Virus record (IMG/VR): IMGVR_UViG_3300024348_000014 | Coordinates: 1-64,000 of that record | DNA: 64,000 nt | Origin: a virus | Reading direction: 5' to 3' (one strand) | In this document: positions 12,023 through 19,661 of the stretch, in pieces | How the letters are laid out: every line of letters starts with the position of its first letter | Numbering within the stretch: the stretch's first letter is position 1 | Translations under genes and position numbers: made by a program | Notes under the pieces: generated by a model | Told to the model about the DNA's origin: nothing | Database searches by the model: none | The model's input: only the letters and a program-made list of their open reading frames with translations

Positions 12023-14113
12023 TTATGCGAATTTAGATCGTAACCAACTACTTGCTGATGATTCAGGATTTCTTATCGCTGGTCTTGTTACTTGCGTTAC
12101 ATTAGAGTTGTTTGTTACTGGTGCATTTACTGCGACAGTGCCACCACCCTTAGCATTTTGTCCCTTAACTTCGGCAGAAGTATCTGCATTCATTTTAGAA
12201 GCATTGGCTACTTTAGTACCATCCACTTGCATGGCACCACCAGCTGCAACGAATGCTGTTGCTTTTAGCCATGGGAAGTCATTGACAGCATCCATTCCAC
12301 CTTTTGGAATTTTACCGAATGCTACCATAGCACCACTCAACTTATCGAGTCCCATTGCTGCTTTCATCACACCTTCGCCATTTTGACCAATTTTAATCAA
12401 TTGTTCAACAGGACTATCAGTGCCAATAGTCAATAGTCTACCAACTAAGTTTCCGATACCAGCAACTGCCTGACCAGCACCAAATGCTGCCATAGCAAGA
12501 CCCAATGCAGCTACACCTGCTGCTACTGATAGTAAATTACTACCATCCATCTTTCCTATTCGTTCGAGACCATCGGTCATGTCAGAAAAACCTTTTCCAA
12601 CTGCCTGCATGGCTTCACCGATTACATACAACGCACCACCCATTAATCCTAATGCCACTGCGCCAGCAATAATTAAAGGTGCTGCTGTACCAGCAATTGC
12701 ACCGATTATTCCAAGTCCTGCCACTGCTGCTAATCCTTTACCGATTGTTTCCCAATCTAATCCTTGGAAATTTTGCATAGCATCACCAGTGATCCATAGA
12801 GCACCAGCAAGTATTACTAATGCAGCACTGCCAATTAACATAGATGGAGAAGATTTTCCAAGCAACATAGCAATGCCAGCAAGTCCTAACAATGCCACCC
12901 CACCCATAGCGATACTTTCCCATTCGACATCAGCGAATTCTTGAAGTGCTTTTGCCGTTACGTATAATGCGCCAGCAAGTATCACCATCGATGCAGCACC
13001 TTTGATTACATTTGCATTACCAAATGAACCAATACCTTTAGCGATTCCAGTTAACAAACCTTGTATACCTGATCCAATACCTTTACCTAGTCCAGCGATA
13101 CCACCACCAAGTGCTTTAAGACCAGCACCAATTCCAGCCATTATACCGCCACCACCTTCTCCACCAGATGCAGCCTGTGCTTTAACTGGTGTAGAATCAC
13201 CTCTGGTATTTTCCTCAATCTTTTCCAGAAGATCAGTTTGAGAACCCATCATTCGATTATTTTCTAATTCAGTTTCTTCAGACTTACCTGCATTTGCTGC
13301 AGCTGTGGTAGCAGTTGGTGGTTTTAATCCAGCCGAGTTACCACTAAGATTACTAAGTATCGCTCTGTTCACTGGAGTTGGACTTTTCACATCAGTACTA
13401 TAATCGTACTTTGCATATTCATCTGCACTGGCTTGTCGTTTATCTAATAAAGCACGACCTGCTTTAGATTTACCCATCTCGTCATCACTATGACCCGTAA
13501 TAGATTTAAACTTTTCTATAGCAGCTTCATTTTTCTTTATTTCTTTTGACGCATTGTGCGCACCCTCATAATCTTTTTTCAGCTGTTCACGTGTTCCTGG
13601 ATTACCGAGTGCTTTTTGTTTTTCAATAAACTTTTCTCTTTCCATACTTTTATTGAATACACCACCGATGTTAAGTGCACCCATTACCTTCTGTTTCACA
13701 TTACTAACAGATAGAGATTGTTTTAAGTTGTCTTTTTTATCTTGAATCTTTTCGCCGAGTGTTTTGAATGTTGTCATACCTTTAGCAATTTCAGATATTG
13801 CTTTGGCTTCTTTGTCCCATTCTTTTTGGAAATCTTCGTCAGACTTCCCCATTCGTTTCGTAGTTTTTAACTGATCAGATAGAGTATCTCTAATTTTAGC
13901 GAGGATAGCAGTATCGCTTGCCTGTCCTCCACCAAGTTTAGCAGCAGTGGCAGATTGAACCTTATTCGATAATTCCATTAGTTGTTTAATGGAAGTCAAC
14001 TCACCTAATGTAGCAGATTGAACTGCTAAAATTTGTGAGAATCCTTCAGTAGTAGTACTGGTCTGTTCTCTAATACTAGAATTTACCGAACTGTTGCTGG
14101 TTCTCTTTGCCAT
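12023..14113 (-). CDS. gp29: Tape-measure protein (gp29-like)
   Basis: 696 aa. The N-terminal half is helical and polar; residues about 315-605 hold long Gly/Ala-rich hydrophobic stretches in three imperfect repeats of about 50 residues (VILAGALYVTAKALQEF, VILAGALWITGDAMQNF, ALGLMGGALYVIGEAMQAV). This is the usual make-up of tail tape-measure proteins, which set tail length and enter the host membrane at ejection. Place and strand agree: directly downstream of the gp26 chaperone pair. T4 gp29 is 590 aa, so a longer tail is possible. Sequence identity to T4 gp29 is not obvious. Confidence 0.85.
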   Translation of the reverse strand: MAKRTSNSSVNSSIREQTSTTTEGFSQILAVQSATLGELTSIKQLMELSNKVQSATAAKLGGGQASDTAILAKIRDTLSDQLKTTKRMGKSDEDFQKEWDKEAKAISEIAKGMTTFKTLGEKIQDKKDNLKQSLSVSNVKQKVMGALNIGGVFNKSMEREKFIEKQKALGNPGTREQLKKDYEGAHNASKEIKKNEAAIEKFKSITGHSDDEMGKSKAGRALLDKRQASADEYAKYDYSTDVKSPTPVNRAILSNLSGNSAGLKPPTATTAAANAGKSEETELENNRMMGSQTDLLEKIEENTRGDSTPVKAQAASGGEGGGGIMAGIGAGLKALGGGIAGLGKGIGSGIQGLLTGIAKGIGSFGNANVIKGAASMVILAGALYVTAKALQEFADVEWESIAMGGVALLGLAGIAMLLGKSSPSMLIGSAALVILAGALWITGDAMQNFQGLDWETIGKGLAAVAGLGIIGAIAGTAAPLIIAGAVALGLMGGALYVIGEAMQAVGKGFSDMTDGLERIGKMDGSNLLSVAAGVAALGLAMAAFGAGQAVAGIGNLVGRLLTIGTDSPVEQLIKIGQNGEGVMKAAMGLDKLSGAMVAFGKIPKGGMDAVNDFPWLKATAFVAAGGAMQVDGTKVANASKMNADTSAEVKGQNAKGGGTVAVNAPVTNNSNVTQVTRPAIRNPESSASSWLRSKFA

Positions 14114-14114
14114 T

Positions 14115-14264
14115 TTATCTTACTCTCTTTTGTGATTCTAATCTACGTTTTTCTTCTTCTAAATACTGAATCAACATATGCACATATATTTCTCGTTCAA
14201 ACGGTATCATTTCCTCAATTTCCGTAAGCGAGTACTTGTGGTATTGCATTAAAGCAAAATTCAT
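14115..14264 (-). CDS. Tail-assembly chaperone C-terminal domain, likely expressed by frameshift from gp26
   Basis: A 49-codon minus-strand frame from ATG 14264, MNFALMQYHKYSLTEIEEMI with helical acidic/basic sequence to SQKRVR, ending one base before the tape-measure ATG. Its pattern (YHKYSLTEIEEMIPFEREIYVHML) resembles the second domain of tail-assembly chaperones such as lambda T. There are 14 further open codons upstream of this ATG, reaching exactly to the T-run at the end of gp26, so it need not start independently. It may be made as a gp26 fusion, alone, or both. Confidence 0.75.
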   Translation of the reverse strand: MNFALMQYHKYSLTEIEEMIPFEREIYVHMLIQYLEEEKRRLESQKRVR

Positions 14265-14302
14265 CTTATAATAATTGTGCAATGTCTCATGACAAAGGTT
14301 TA

Positions 14303-14314
14303 TTAAAAAAAACT
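14303..14314 (-). promoter_or_regulatory. Putative -1 ribosomal frameshift site at the end of gp26
   Basis: Minus strand reads AGT TTT TTT TAA in the gp26 frame: eight T in a row just before the stop. Slipping back one base gives TTA ATA AAC CTT... and stays open for 63 codons into the 14115-14264 frame. U-runs are known slippery sequences; the stop at the slip site itself would favour pausing. Confidence 0.7.
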
Positions 14315-15025
14315 TTGGAGTCCCTCCAATGTCTTCTTATGTTCTTTACTACAAAGGGGACATGTGTACTCAATATCTTTTTTAATCTTAGGCATTGTAG
14401 TAAAGAATTTTTGTACTTTCAGAAACTGTTCTGAAGTTAAATTCTCAACGAATGCTAAAAGTTCTTTTTCTGTTTGTTCATGACCATGGAAAATTTCATC
14501 GCCTTGATAGATATAATCTATTGAATTTGCGATAATCTTAAAGATATTGTCGATATTTTCTGTATCTGCAAGTTCTAGTTTCTTGGACATTTCTACTGTT
14601 GGATATTTCATCACAACACCAACATCTCCAAACAACTCAATCTTTTTATTATGGTCTGCATCTTTTTCTACGGACAGTTTTGTTAAGTCAATACTAATCT
14701 TAACTTTGGCTTTGTCGTTTTCTTCACCATGATCTACATCACATGGGACTAAAATTTCAATAATTTCTCCAACAGACTTAGCACGAATCTGAGTAAACAT
14801 ATACTCAAGATCAAATGTTGCCAGTTTGTTAATATCAATCTTATCAAGAACACAAGAGCCGATAACACCCTTCAGACTATCTACCATCACAGATAAATCT
14901 TCACTTTGTTGGGCAATCAGCAGAGCCTTTTCTTCTTTAATAAGAAATGGACGGTATTTAATCGATTCATTAGTTGAGGGAACCACCATACTGTATGTTG
15001 GTGTACTCATCATTGGTAAAGACAT
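14303..15025 (-). CDS. gp26: gp26-like baseplate-hub / tail-assembly chaperone
   Basis: 240 aa. MSLPMMSTPTYSMVVPSTNESIKYRPFLIKEEKALLIAQQSED matches the T4 base-plate protein family (gp26, PF12322); the C-terminus has CPLCSKEHKKTLEG, a CxxC that could bind zinc. T4 gp26 is 208 aa. It stands directly upstream of the tape-measure gene, the usual position of G/GT-type tail chaperones. The gene ends in a U8 run from which a -1 shift gives a 303-aa fusion. An AAAGGAG site stands before ATG on the minus strand. Confidence 0.88.
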   Translation of the reverse strand: MSLPMMSTPTYSMVVPSTNESIKYRPFLIKEEKALLIAQQSEDLSVMVDSLKGVIGSCVLDKIDINKLATFDLEYMFTQIRAKSVGEIIEILVPCDVDHGEENDKAKVKISIDLTKLSVEKDADHNKKIELFGDVGVVMKYPTVEMSKKLELADTENIDNIFKIIANSIDYIYQGDEIFHGHEQTEKELLAFVENLTSEQFLKVQKFFTTMPKIKKDIEYTCPLCSKEHKKTLEGLQSFF

Positions 15026-15026
15026 A

Positions 15027-15443
15027 TTATTCTCCTTTAGACATATTCTTAATTAACTTATTCAACTCACTTGTGCTACCTACAAAGATAGCATTGTTTG
15101 TCACCTTCTTACTCGTTTCTGATTTAGAAGGTGCATCAAGTTTGGCTTTTTGCTGATGTATATCCATAAGTTGTTGGTTAACATCGGCTAACTGTTTCAT
15201 CAAATTACCCACGACTTCAAAAGCACGTGGGTGTTCACTAGATTTTGCTACTTCCAAAGCATGCATTAAAGCATTTTGTCCTGTAGTAAGTAACTCACGA
15301 AGATTATCTCTGGCTGTATCATAGTCAGATTCAATTCTTTCATTTGGTGGAGTTACTATTTCTCCTGTTTCAGCAACAATCATTTCATTCTTTGGTATTG
15401 AAGGGATATCAAAGACTTGTGACAAAGAATCATCAATTTTCAT
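15027..15443 (-). CDS. gp16: gp16 small terminase subunit
   Basis: 138 aa (T4: 164). The central block IESDYDTARDNLRELLTTGQNALMHALEVAKSSEHPRAFEVVGNLMKQLADVNQQLMDIHQQK is the helical terminase small-subunit signature, and VTNNAIFVGSTSELNKLIK is the conserved C-terminus. gp16 forms rings that recognise DNA and stimulate gp17. Unlike T4 it lies far from gp17 and on the other strand, among tail genes. The start ATG is preceded by a short AT-rich region. Confidence 0.92.
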   Translation of the reverse strand: MKIDDSLSQVFDIPSIPKNEMIVAETGEIVTPPNERIESDYDTARDNLRELLTTGQNALMHALEVAKSSEHPRAFEVVGNLMKQLADVNQQLMDIHQQKAKLDAPSKSETSKKVTNNAIFVGSTSELNKLIKNMSKGE

Positions 15444-15448
15444 ATTTA

Positions 15449-15871
15449 TTAATCGTTTCTAGTGTTTCTTGTTGGTGGGTCACCTGGAAATCCTGCACCA
15501 AAACTTGCTGCTGGCGCAGGGGTTGGGAATGCTGGCGCAGGTACACCAGCAACTGGGAATGCTGGAGTTGTTGGTGTGATAGTAGGTGTAGCATTTGTTG
15601 CTGTTCCTGCAATCTTTTCTTGAGTTCTTCCGAATGCTGCGATACCTAATACCGCACCCATGGCTAAGTGAAACAAACCAGCACCTTGTAGTGTCAGTGG
15701 ATTCCATTGAGTGACTGGCTGTTTCATTGTTGCCTGTAGTAATGCCCACAGAACTGGAAATATAACCATGTCACACATACACACAATCATGTACATCCAA
15801 CCCATAGCTGGACGCCACTTTTTCTGCATCCAGTCTTCGTCTTTTTTAACTTCTTTAATTTCATCAGCCAT
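15449..15871 (-). CDS. Holin-like membrane protein
   Basis: 140 aa. DWMQKKWRPAMGWMYMIVCMCDMVIFPVLWALLQ holds the KWRPxMxWxY motif seen in a widespread phage holin family (3-TM holins), followed by a second hydrophobic segment (GAGLFHLAMGAVLGIAAFG). The C-terminal 55 residues are Pro/Ala-rich and probably disordered. It would open the inner membrane for the GH19 endolysin at 2486-3106, which is encoded far away. It lies among late tail genes, consistent with late expression. Confidence 0.82.
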   Translation of the reverse strand: MADEIKEVKKDEDWMQKKWRPAMGWMYMIVCMCDMVIFPVLWALLQATMKQPVTQWNPLTLQGAGLFHLAMGAVLGIAAFGRTQEKIAGTATNATPTITPTTPAFPVAGVPAPAFPTPAPAASFGAGFPGDPPTRNTRND

Positions 15872-15881
15872 CTTTATCTCC

Positions 15882-16610
15882 TTAACGTCTTCTTAACAGA
15901 CTTGGTATTTTTGTAACTAATTTTGCACCAATTGCACCTATAGCAAAATTCTTCAATTTGTCCACTAATGTATTTTGTTGTTTTGGACTAACTGAATCAA
16001 CAGTTGTTGTAAAGTCTGGACTATATCTGCTCGCTGAATCTGGAATCACCCCATAAGTCTGGGATATGTGTTCATCAGATAATTTAAATCCATCTGCAAC
16101 TCTTTCCGTAATATAGTATTTGTAGACAAAGTTCACTGACATCTTCATGACATCTTTTGAAGTTGTATCTAATTGTATAGCACCTACACTTTTTGGGTAT
16201 GCTTCAAACATAGTGACTTTATATCTAACATTATTTTCTAGATCTTCCACGAATACTGTAATGTCTGTAATGTATTCTTTATAGTAGCTGAACAGACGAG
16301 TATCTGGATTTTGAATAGAGATTGTCCATGTATCAAACAATTCTTTAACTGCCATTGCTCTGTCTACATAAAATGACATTGATATTGGTTCGTAAAGTCT
16401 TTCATATGGTGTTTCTCTAAATTCACCGAATGCTCTATTCTGTGTTGTTGAATAATTAGTACCTGGAATTTGTACTTGGTCACAAAGTAATCCAACTAAT
16501 CCTATCACTTCTGGATCCAGAAAAGGTGGTTGGAACATAACATGGAATCTATTAGTTCTAGATAATCCACCTCTTTTTATTTGAGCAACAAATTCGTTTA
16601 GTTCAGCCAT
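15882..16610 (-). CDS. gp54: Tail-tube-like baseplate protein (gp54-like initiator)
   Basis: 242 aa with the phage tail-tube fold pattern: FVAQIKRGGLSRTNRFHVMFQPP, VQIPGTN, ERLYEPISMSFYVDRAMAVKELFDTWTISIQNPDTRLFSYYKEYITDITVFVED, VRYKVTMFEAYPKSVGAIQLD. It resembles gp19 (60870-61457) but is a separate gene located with gp4/gp48/gp53, so gp54, the tube initiator on the baseplate, is the best match (T4 gp54: 320 aa). The basic C-terminus is IPSLLRRR. The distinction from other tube-like baseplate proteins is by context. Confidence 0.75.
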   Translation of the reverse strand: MAELNEFVAQIKRGGLSRTNRFHVMFQPPFLDPEVIGLVGLLCDQVQIPGTNYSTTQNRAFGEFRETPYERLYEPISMSFYVDRAMAVKELFDTWTISIQNPDTRLFSYYKEYITDITVFVEDLENNVRYKVTMFEAYPKSVGAIQLDTTSKDVMKMSVNFVYKYYITERVADGFKLSDEHISQTYGVIPDSASRYSPDFTTTVDSVSPKQQNTLVDKLKNFAIGAIGAKLVTKIPSLLRRR

Positions 16611-17209
16611 TATAGTTTTCTTATTTTCTTTCTGGAGTCAGACCAGACTTGTTGTTTAGATGCGCCAACAAATCGTTCTACAGGAAGCAACATAGCAGTT
16701 GCCCAGTCAGCAGAACTAACTCTTCTAAATTGGCTTCTTACATGACTATTTAAATATTGTTTAACACATGGATGGGCTGCTTTGTATTTCGAAACACCAT
16801 CTATAAGAGCCCATGAATATTTCAACTTTGTAGTTTCATCCCAACGACTATTGTTCTTAAAGGTTAGCAGAGCATCTAATAAATAGATTCGAAGGTCGTA
16901 TGGAAGATAATGCATATTAAGACCATAGAATCCATCTGCAGTTTTTCTAAATGGAAACACTAGAGGGAATCTATCATAGTATGGAAGATCCTCTTTTGTT
17001 TTTGGATCATAAGCATACATATACAAACTTCCAGGTTGTATAGTAGTTGTATTCTGTGAAGGATCACCTTTTATCACTTGATTTGGGGTGATGTTTTGCT
17101 GGGCGAGAGAACTCACCTGTTTGTTGAACCAACTAGTAGATCGTTTAACTGATGTTAATAGATCGTACTGATTACGTTCAAATACGTCTTGCATTGGTTT
17201 TTTAGCCAT
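16610..17209 (-). CDS. Conserved T4-like virion-region protein, unknown role
   Basis: 199 aa. PGSLYMYAYDPKTKEDLPYYDRFPLVFPF, GFYGLNMHYLPYDLRIYLLDALLTF and FVGASKQQVWSDSRKKIRKL are strongly patterned blocks that I recall from T4-like phages of marine bacteria, next to gp54 and gp4. I cannot assign a T4 gene name. It is soluble and rich in Tyr, with no membrane segment. A late-promoter word lies five bases before its ATG on the minus strand. A small structural or assembly protein is likely from context. Confidence 0.75.
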   Translation of the reverse strand: MAKKPMQDVFERNQYDLLTSVKRSTSWFNKQVSSLAQQNITPNQVIKGDPSQNTTTIQPGSLYMYAYDPKTKEDLPYYDRFPLVFPFRKTADGFYGLNMHYLPYDLRIYLLDALLTFKNNSRWDETTKLKYSWALIDGVSKYKAAHPCVKQYLNSHVRSQFRRVSSADWATAMLLPVERFVGASKQQVWSDSRKKIRKL

Positions 17210-17213
17210 AATG

Positions 17214-17220
17214 TTATTTA
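17214..17220 (-). promoter_or_regulatory. T4-like late promoter CTAAATA (minus strand)
   Basis: CTAAATA on the minus strand, directly before the 199-aa gene, in the short gap after gp4. It is so close to the ATG that it may rather serve the genes further down. Confidence 0.45.
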
Positions 17221-17222
17221 GG

Positions 17223-17660
17223 TTACTTCAAACCAAGTTCGTGTTCTGTTATTATTTTAAATTCCCATCCACGATCTTTAGCGTATGCTCTTGCAGCAGC
17301 CCATTTGGCTTGATTTTTGATATACATAAACGATTCTTGTAGATAACGCTGGGTTTGTTTCCCAGGATATTGTGGAGGATTGGTTTGTTTCTCTGGCTTA
17401 ACTTCAATTAAGTATGTTTTCAACTTACCGTCATTAGAATTAACCTGTATTTTAAAGTCTACAAAGTAACGATGGATCAGGTTATCTGTTGGACAACGAT
17501 ATGGAACAACAGTTTCTTCTGAACTCCATTTAATAACACTAGGGTTCTTATCGCACCACATGGCAAAGCGTGTTTCCCAGCTAGATCTCATAATTATATT
17601 TGTAGGATCCCCTGCATATTTTTCTGCAAAAACTGGCTTGAACGATCTTTTATGGAACAT
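17223..17660 (-). CDS. gp4: gp4 head-completion protein
   Basis: 145 aa (T4: 150). FAEKYAGDPTNIIMRSSWETRFAMWCDKNPSVIKWSSEETVVPYRCPTDNLIHRYFVDFKIQ and TYLIEVKPEKQTNPP follow the gp4/gp50 head-completion pattern, with a nuclease-like (PD-(D/E)XK, TnsA-type) arrangement: E in SSWE, D in YFVDFKI and E-x-K in IEVKP. In T4 it acts on filled heads before tail joining. It is transcribed away from gp48. Confidence 0.88.
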   Translation of the reverse strand: MFHKRSFKPVFAEKYAGDPTNIIMRSSWETRFAMWCDKNPSVIKWSSEETVVPYRCPTDNLIHRYFVDFKIQVNSNDGKLKTYLIEVKPEKQTNPPQYPGKQTQRYLQESFMYIKNQAKWAAARAYAKDRGWEFKIITEHELGLK

Positions 17661-17676
17661 AAATAACTAATTAGAA

Positions 17677-17683
17677 ATAAATA
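17677..17683 (+). promoter_or_regulatory. T4-like late promoter ATAAATA for the gp48 operon
   Basis: ATAAATA 26 bases before the gp48 ATG on the plus strand, in the 49-base space between the divergent gp4 and gp48 genes. Confidence 0.65.
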
Positions 17684-17693
17684 ACATCCCCTT

Positions 17694-17700
17694 TATTTAG
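17694..17700 (-). promoter_or_regulatory. T4-like late promoter CTAAATA for the gp4 operon
   Basis: Minus-strand CTAAATA, 33 bases before the gp4 ATG. With the plus-strand ATAAATA at 17677-17683 it makes a crossed, divergent pair of late promoters. Confidence 0.65.
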
Positions 17701-17709
17701 AGAAACCAA

Positions 17710-18912
17710 ATGGCACTACAATATAACGACGATGGCGAACCAGAAGATCAGCCAGTAGAAACACCTGATAATCAGGCAGAGGTTCAAGCGCAAACACGTG
17801 CCGTACCTGTTTCTAAGAGAGAAACTTATCCAGAAAAACAAGCAACTAAATTTGAACAATTTGGTAAAGAAACTGGTAAGTATGACATCGGTAATTATCA
17901 GTATCCTGATGATTTAACTACTGATTTTAGGTATGGTGGTAACTATGTTATTTTTTACATTAACGTAGCAGAAGATTCGAAGTTAATATCAAAATATAAA
18001 GCAGATACGGTAGATGATTTCCCAGCCAGAGATGTTGGAGATAATCGTGCCATGAATTGGGATCAAAAGAGTCTTATCGGAGCAAATGCTGGGGTTAATA
18101 CTATTACTGGTATTGCAGGTGGAACCATCGGATTCGGTCCAGCTAAAAGTGTTGCTGAGGGTGTTGGTAATGCAGCTAAAGGTGCAGCTGTAGCAAATAT
18201 TGGAACTGTTGGTATTGCAGTAGCATCTACAATGACTACTGATCAGTTAAGATCTCAGAAAAGATTAAAGACTGCTATTGCTTTACATATACCAAACAAA
18301 CTTGGTATAAAGTATGGAGTTACATATGACTCCACTGATACTGCTGGGCTTGGTATGGTAAAAGCACTTGGTGGAGAAACAGCTGATGCTATTATGAATG
18401 CGCTTGGAAAATCTAGTAAAGAAAGTAATGTTACTGGTGTGGCTCAGGCAGTTATCACAAACCTAGCATTATCAAAAGGACCAAATGCCGAAGCAAATTC
18501 ACAGATGCTTGGCATGGCAGCAAATCCTAAGAAAGAACAAGTATTTAAGGGTGTTGACTTTAGATCGTTCTCTTTTGAATATCAATTCTTTCCAAGAGAT
18601 TATAGCGAAGCACAAAATGTACTTAGGATCATTGAAGAATTTAAGTTTCATATGCATCCAGAATTTAAAGATGACAATAACTTCGTTTATCTCTATCCTT
18701 CTGAATTTGATATTTTTTACTATCAGGGTGGAGAAGAGAATTTAAATTTACATCGTCATACGTCATGTGTTCTTACAGATTTAGATATTGATTATACTCC
18801 AAATGGACAATTTACTACATTTGCTGATGGCATGCCAACTCAAATTAATGTTACTTTAGCATTTAGAGAATTGGCTCTGTTGACAAAAGATAAGATTAAG
18901 GCAGGTCTATAA
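17710..18912 (+). CDS. gp48: gp48 baseplate tail-tube cap
   Basis: 400 aa (T4: 364). The C-terminal third carries VDFRSFSFEYQFFPRDYSEAQNVLRIIEEFKFHMHPEF, YLYPSEFDIFYYQGGEENLNLHRHTSCVLTDLDIDYTPNG and PTQINVTLAFRELALLTK, matching the T4 tail-cap family. The middle is a Gly/Ala-rich segment (GANAGVNTITGIAGGTIGFG) likely to form long helices. gp48 sits on the baseplate hub and starts the tail tube together with gp54. Overlaps gp53 (TAATG). Confidence 0.9.
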   Translation: MALQYNDDGEPEDQPVETPDNQAEVQAQTRAVPVSKRETYPEKQATKFEQFGKETGKYDIGNYQYPDDLTTDFRYGGNYVIFYINVAEDSKLISKYKADTVDDFPARDVGDNRAMNWDQKSLIGANAGVNTITGIAGGTIGFGPAKSVAEGVGNAAKGAAVANIGTVGIAVASTMTTDQLRSQKRLKTAIALHIPNKLGIKYGVTYDSTDTAGLGMVKALGGETADAIMNALGKSSKESNVTGVAQAVITNLALSKGPNAEANSQMLGMAANPKKEQVFKGVDFRSFSFEYQFFPRDYSEAQNVLRIIEEFKFHMHPEFKDDNNFVYLYPSEFDIFYYQGGEENLNLHRHTSCVLTDLDIDYTPNGQFTTFADGMPTQINVTLAFRELALLTKDKIKAGL

Positions 18913-19661
18913 TGTACTTCGAAAATTTTCAAAAAATATTATATGATTTTGACATAGAAGCAAAGGCTGGCACTGGCACTCAGGCATATGCAATCTGTGA
19001 TTTGGCTGGTGGTGGTGTGAATGCAATTACTGTAACGAACGTGGGTTCTGGATATACTTCAGCAACTTGTATATTTGGACCACCCGATAATGGTGAAGCT
19101 GGTGTATCTGCAACTGGAAGAGTAGTAGTTATTGGTGGACAGATATCATCTATAGTTGTAACAAATCCAGGAACTGGATATACTACTATACCAGATGTAA
19201 CAATTTCTAATCCATATGGTATCACTAGAAAATTTCATAAACTTATTGCCATGACGGATATTACTACAAATATTCGTTTTAGAAAAGAAATTCTATCTAA
19301 TGTAACTACATATGACTCATATGATATTAAAGATGGAGATACTCCAGAAATTCTTGCTGAGAAAATATATGGTAGTCCAGAATATCATTGGGTTATAATG
19401 TTAGCAAATAATCGTTATGATTATTTGGCTGACTGGCCACTAACGTATGGTGCTCTTCAAGAATATGTAGATTCAAAATATGGAGCCACTGCAGATAGCA
19501 TTCGTCATTATGAAGATGCCAATGGTCATGTAGTTATGGGTGGTGTTTCAGTATCTAATAGAGAATATGAAGAACGAATAAATGAAAGAAAGAGAAGAAT
19601 AAAAATAATTTCTCCTTCTTTAATTAGCACTATTCTGGCGAATTACAAAGATTTGATTTAA
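18912..19661 (+). CDS. gp53: gp53 baseplate wedge with an inserted GxGYT-repeat domain
   Basis: 249 aa (T4: 196). Start (MYFENFQKILYDF) and C-terminal part (MTDITTNIRFRKEILSNVTTYDSYDIKDGDTPEILAEKIYGSPEYHWVIMLANN, DWPLTYGALQEYV) match gp53, including the LysM-like region. Residues about 18-105 are an insertion with two repeats, NVGSGYTSATCIFGPP and NPGTGYTTIPDVTI. The same repeat occurs in gp7, gp8, gp14 and gp18 of this phage. gp53 joins neighbouring wedges in the baseplate. Confidence 0.88.
   Translation: MYFENFQKILYDFDIEAKAGTGTQAYAICDLAGGGVNAITVTNVGSGYTSATCIFGPPDNGEAGVSATGRVVVIGGQISSIVVTNPGTGYTTIPDVTISNPYGITRKFHKLIAMTDITTNIRFRKEILSNVTTYDSYDIKDGDTPEILAEKIYGSPEYHWVIMLANNRYDYLADWPLTYGALQEYVDSKYGATADSIRHYEDANGHVVMGGVSVSNREYEERINERKRRIKIISPSLISTILANYKDLI

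Noticed and set aside
13002-13241. Plus-strand ORF of 79 aa inside the tape-measure gene
   Set aside because: Pro/Ala-rich antisense shadow of the Gly/Ala-rich tape-measure frame; no ribosome-binding site. The other plus-strand ORFs at 12108-12386 and 12579-12944 are rejected for the same reason.
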